64,000 bases of DNA from JASLDZ01 sp964242895 (GTDB lineage: Bacteria; Pseudomonadota; Alphaproteobacteria; Caulobacterales; Caulobacteraceae): assembly GCA_964242895.1 (NCBI GenBank), contig CAXTBN010000007.1, positions 1 through 64,000 of the forward strand, in the 5' to 3' direction. The translations under genes and the position numbers were made by a program. Of the stretch, positions 62,073 to 64,000 are shown in pieces (position 1 is the first letter of the stretch; each line of letters opens with the position of its first letter). The notes beneath the pieces are model-generated. The model saw only the letters and a program-made list of their open reading frames with translations. It did not search any database and was not told where the DNA came from.

Positions 62073-62666
62073 TCAGGGCAGCGGATCGGCGCGCGTCTGC
62101 GCCGGGATCATCCGCTGCAGCAGGCCGTCGCGGCGGACGGCGACGTGGTAGGCGGTCGCCGCCACGTGCAGCAGCACCAGGGCGTAGAGCGCCCATTGGG
62201 CCGTCGAGTGGCCGAACGCTGCGAGCTTGGCGATGGCGTCGACGTGGGGGAGGCTCGGCAGGGGCAGGCCCCAGAACTGGACCCCGTGCTTGCCCATGGC
62301 GCTCATCACGTAGCCGGAGATCGGCATGGCGAAGAGCACCAGGTACATCAGCCAGTGGTTGGTCACGCCCACGAGGTGCAGCCAGCGCGGCATCTCCGGC
62401 CCCGGCGGCGGCGCGGGGTGGGTGAAGCGCCACGTCAGCCGCAGCGCGATCAGGAGCCAGATCGTGATGCCGATCGACTTGTGCAGGCCGAACAGGAACC
62501 CGCCCTGCGGCGCGGTCTGCGGCAGGCTCAGCATCACCCAGGCGATCGCCACCTGCGCCAGCACGATGGGCGGCGTGATCCAGTGGAGGTGCTGGGCGAG
62601 CTCGGTGTAGCGCCGCCCGTCCGGCGCGTCGTAGGTGGTCGCGTCGCTCCGCGCCGTGGTGGCCAT
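62073..62666 (-). CDS. Cytochrome b561 family protein
   Basis: This 197-residue four-helix di-heme membrane protein has the histidines of the b561 fold in LAQHLHWITPPIV, GLHKSIGITIWLLIALRL, TNHWLMYLVLFAMPISGYVM and LLHVAATAYHVAV. It moves electrons between quinol and a periplasmic partner. It is divergent from wrbA; the shared 124-bp region contains a large palindrome. Confidence 0.9.
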   Translation of the reverse strand: MATTARSDATTYDAPDGRRYTELAQHLHWITPPIVLAQVAIAWVMLSLPQTAPQGGFLFGLHKSIGITIWLLIALRLTWRFTHPAPPPGPEMPRWLHLVGVTNHWLMYLVLFAMPISGYVMSAMGKHGVQFWGLPLPSLPHVDAIAKLAAFGHSTAQWALYALVLLHVAATAYHVAVRRDGLLQRMIPAQTRADPLP

Positions 62667-62695
62667 GACCCTGCTCCGCCCGAAGTGCGACGCTA

Positions 62696-62724
62696 AGCGC
62701 CTTTTCCGCCTGCGGAAAGGCGCT
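62696..62724. promoter_or_regulatory. Near-perfect 29-bp palindrome between cytochrome b561 and wrbA genes
   Basis: AGCGCCTTT-T-CCGC pairs with GCGGAAAGGCGCT around CT, 13 bp with one bulged T. It is central to a divergent promoter region for two redox genes, so an operator for a redox-responsive regulator is plausible; it may alternatively act as an RNA hairpin. Confidence 0.5.
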
Positions 62725-62790
62725 CCGTTTATTGTAACCGCGCCTGTGACCGTATAGGAGGAGGACTCCCGATCCAGACGGAGTCGTCTC

Positions 62791-63393
62791 ATGGCCAAGG
62801 TCCTGGTCCTCTACTATTCGAGCTACGGTCACATCGAGACGATGGCGCACGCCGTCGCGGAGGGTGCGCGCGAGGTCGAGGGCGTCACCGTGGACGTCAA
62901 GCGCGTGCCGGAGACCGCGCCGCCCGAGGTGGCCGCGGCGGCGCACTTCAAGACCGACCAGCCCGCGCCAGAGGCGACGATCGAGGAGCTGGAGGGCTAC
63001 GACGCCATCGTGATCGGCACGGGCACGCGCTACGGCCGCATGACCAGCCAGATGGCCGCCTTCTGGGACAAGACCGGACCGCTGTGGGCCAAGGGCGCCT
63101 TCAACGGCAAGGTGGGCGCGGCCTTCACCTCCACCGCCGGCCAGCACGGCGGCCAGGAGACGACGCTGATGGCCATCCACACCAGCTTCTTCCACCTGGG
63201 CATGGTCGTCGTGGGCCTGCCCTACAGCTACACCGGACTGTTCGAGCTGGACGCGGTGCACGGCGGCACGCCGTACGGCGCGTCGACTATCGCGGGCGGC
63301 AAGGGCGAGCGCCGGCCGACGGACAACGAGCTGGGCGGCGCGCGCTTCCAGGGCCGACATGTGGCCGAGATCACCAAGAAGCTTCACGGCTGA
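62791..63393 (+). CDS. wrbA: NAD(P)H:quinone oxidoreductase WrbA
   Basis: This 200-residue flavodoxin-fold FMN protein has LVLYYSSYGHIETMAHAVAE (phosphate loop), IVIGTGTRYGRMTSQM and FTSTAGQHGGQETT (isoalloxazine contacts). WrbA reduces quinones with two electrons and protects against oxidative stress. It is divergent from cytochrome b561. Family and length agree well. Confidence 0.95.
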   Translation: MAKVLVLYYSSYGHIETMAHAVAEGAREVEGVTVDVKRVPETAPPEVAAAAHFKTDQPAPEATIEELEGYDAIVIGTGTRYGRMTSQMAAFWDKTGPLWAKGAFNGKVGAAFTSTAGQHGGQETTLMAIHTSFFHLGMVVVGLPYSYTGLFELDAVHGGTPYGASTIAGGKGERRPTDNELGGARFQGRHVAEITKKLHG

Positions 63394-63449
63394 AACGGAG
63401 CCCACCCGCCAGCTTGAGCGTTAGGACCGCAAAGCCAGGGAGTCTCCCG

Positions 63450-64000
63450 ATGCGCCTCGCCGCCAGCCTCGTCGCCGCCTTCAGCCTTCTCGCCGGTTCT
63501 GCCGCGATGGCCCAGCACCACGGCGGAGGCGGGGGCGGAGGTCACGGGGGCGGGGGCGGCGGTGGTCACGGCGGAGGCGGAGGCGGAGGCTTCCATGGCG
63601 GTGGAGGCGGCGGCGGGGGCGGCTTCCACGGCGGAGGCGGAGGTTTCCACGGCGGAGGCGGCGGCTTCCACGGCGGCGGAGGAGGCGGAGGCTTCCACGG
63701 TGGCGGCGGCTACGGTGGCGGCGGTTATCACGGCGGCGGCGGGGGCTCCGGCTTCCGCGGTGGTGGTGGAGGCGGCGGCTACGGCGGAGGCGGTGGAGGC
63801 TGGCGGGGGAGCTACGGCTACCACGGCGGCTGGAGCGGCTTCCACGGCGGGCGGTACTACTCCGGCGGCTACGGCATAGCCCCGTTCATCGGCGGCCCCC
63901 TGCTCGGCTACTACGGCGGATACCCGTACTACTGCCGCGGCGGCCACCGCTGGCGCTGGGATCCTTACGGCGGCCGCTGGATCTGGTGGCGCGGCTACGG
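63450..64000 (+). CDS. Glycine-rich secreted protein with FHG(n) repeats (partial, 3' end outside window)
   Basis: This is an exported protein whose first 183 codons are in the window. A signal peptide (RLAASLVAAFSLLAGSAAMA) is followed by about 110 residues that are nearly all glycine with regularly spaced FH, H, Y and W, including five FHG4-9 units. The end visible here (GGHRWRWDPYGGRWIWWRG) is aromatic and basic. The repeats resemble prokaryotic glycine-rich cell-surface proteins, some of them metal- or carbohydrate-binding. AGGGAG precedes the ATG. Function unknown; length variation by slippage is likely. Confidence 0.78.
   Translation, partial: MRLAASLVAAFSLLAGSAAMAQHHGGGGGGGHGGGGGGGHGGGGGGGFHGGGGGGGGGFHGGGGGFHGGGGGFHGGGGGGGFHGGGGYGGGGYHGGGGGSGFRGGGGGGGYGGGGGGWRGSYGYHGGWSGFHGGRYYSGGYGIAPFIGGPLLGYYGGYPYYCRGGHRWRWDPYGGRWIWWRGY

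Overview
The window is a very GC-rich bacterial chromosome segment with dense coding on both strands and no rRNA, tRNA, phage, insertion sequence or CRISPR array that I can see. Gene content points to an alphaproteobacterium close to Caulobacterales. It carries a flgF-flgG-flgA-flgH operon divergent from fliL-fliM-DUF6468-motE, a TipN-like polarity protein, an EipA (DUF1134) envelope protein, and the crtZ/crtW carotenoid pair known from Brevundimonas-type organisms. A CtrA-like box and a sigma-54 promoter lie in the flagellar control region. The species cannot be named from this alone.

Layout. 1-5.2 kb: a membrane formate dehydrogenase split into two divergent units, nrfD-fdhB-small ORF on the minus strand and fdhA plus a small ORF on the plus strand. 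fdhA is a selenoprotein gene read through an in-frame UGA with a SECIS hairpin. 5.3-8.5 kb: an oxyanion-type porin, an orphan molybdate-binding protein and a secreted protein, behind a ModE-like inverted repeat, which suggests supply of molybdate to the dehydrogenase. 8.6-19.5 kb: amino-acid permease, sugar MFS permease, a double aspartyl-protease/TPR protein, a CDF metal exporter, M20 dipeptidase, TrmJ, a glycine-zipper protein and isocitrate dehydrogenase. 19.5-23.1 kb: rplT and rpmI, then an M28 peptidase and psiE that separate them from infC, whose start appears to be AUC. 23.2-27.5 kb: two glycosyltransferases, EipA, CrtW and CrtZ. 27.7-36.3 kb: a secreted protein, fused 5-oxoprolinase, amidohydrolase and a LemA/TPM-domain group interrupted by a 100-N scaffold gap. 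36.4-40.2 kb: astA-astD-astB arginine catabolism. 40.3-48.4 kb: folD, an MHYT-PAS-GGDEF-EAL sensor, isoaspartyl peptidase, the TipN-like protein, dipeptide epimerase and DUF423. 48.4-57.9 kb: flagellar genes. 57.8-64 kb: hydrolase, uracil-DNA glycosylase, GST, DUF3253, acyl-CoA dehydrogenase, thioesterase, cytochrome b561, WrbA and a glycine-rich secreted protein cut by the window end.

How it works together. Formate oxidation (Mo/Se) is linked to oxyanion uptake. Envelope biogenesis genes (LPS glycosyltransferases, EipA, carotenoids) are grouped. The flagellar block looks like a hierarchical programme with a CtrA-type class II operon facing a sigma-54 class III operon. Stop/start overlaps of the GTGA, ATGA or TGATG type are very frequent, so translational coupling is probably the rule here.
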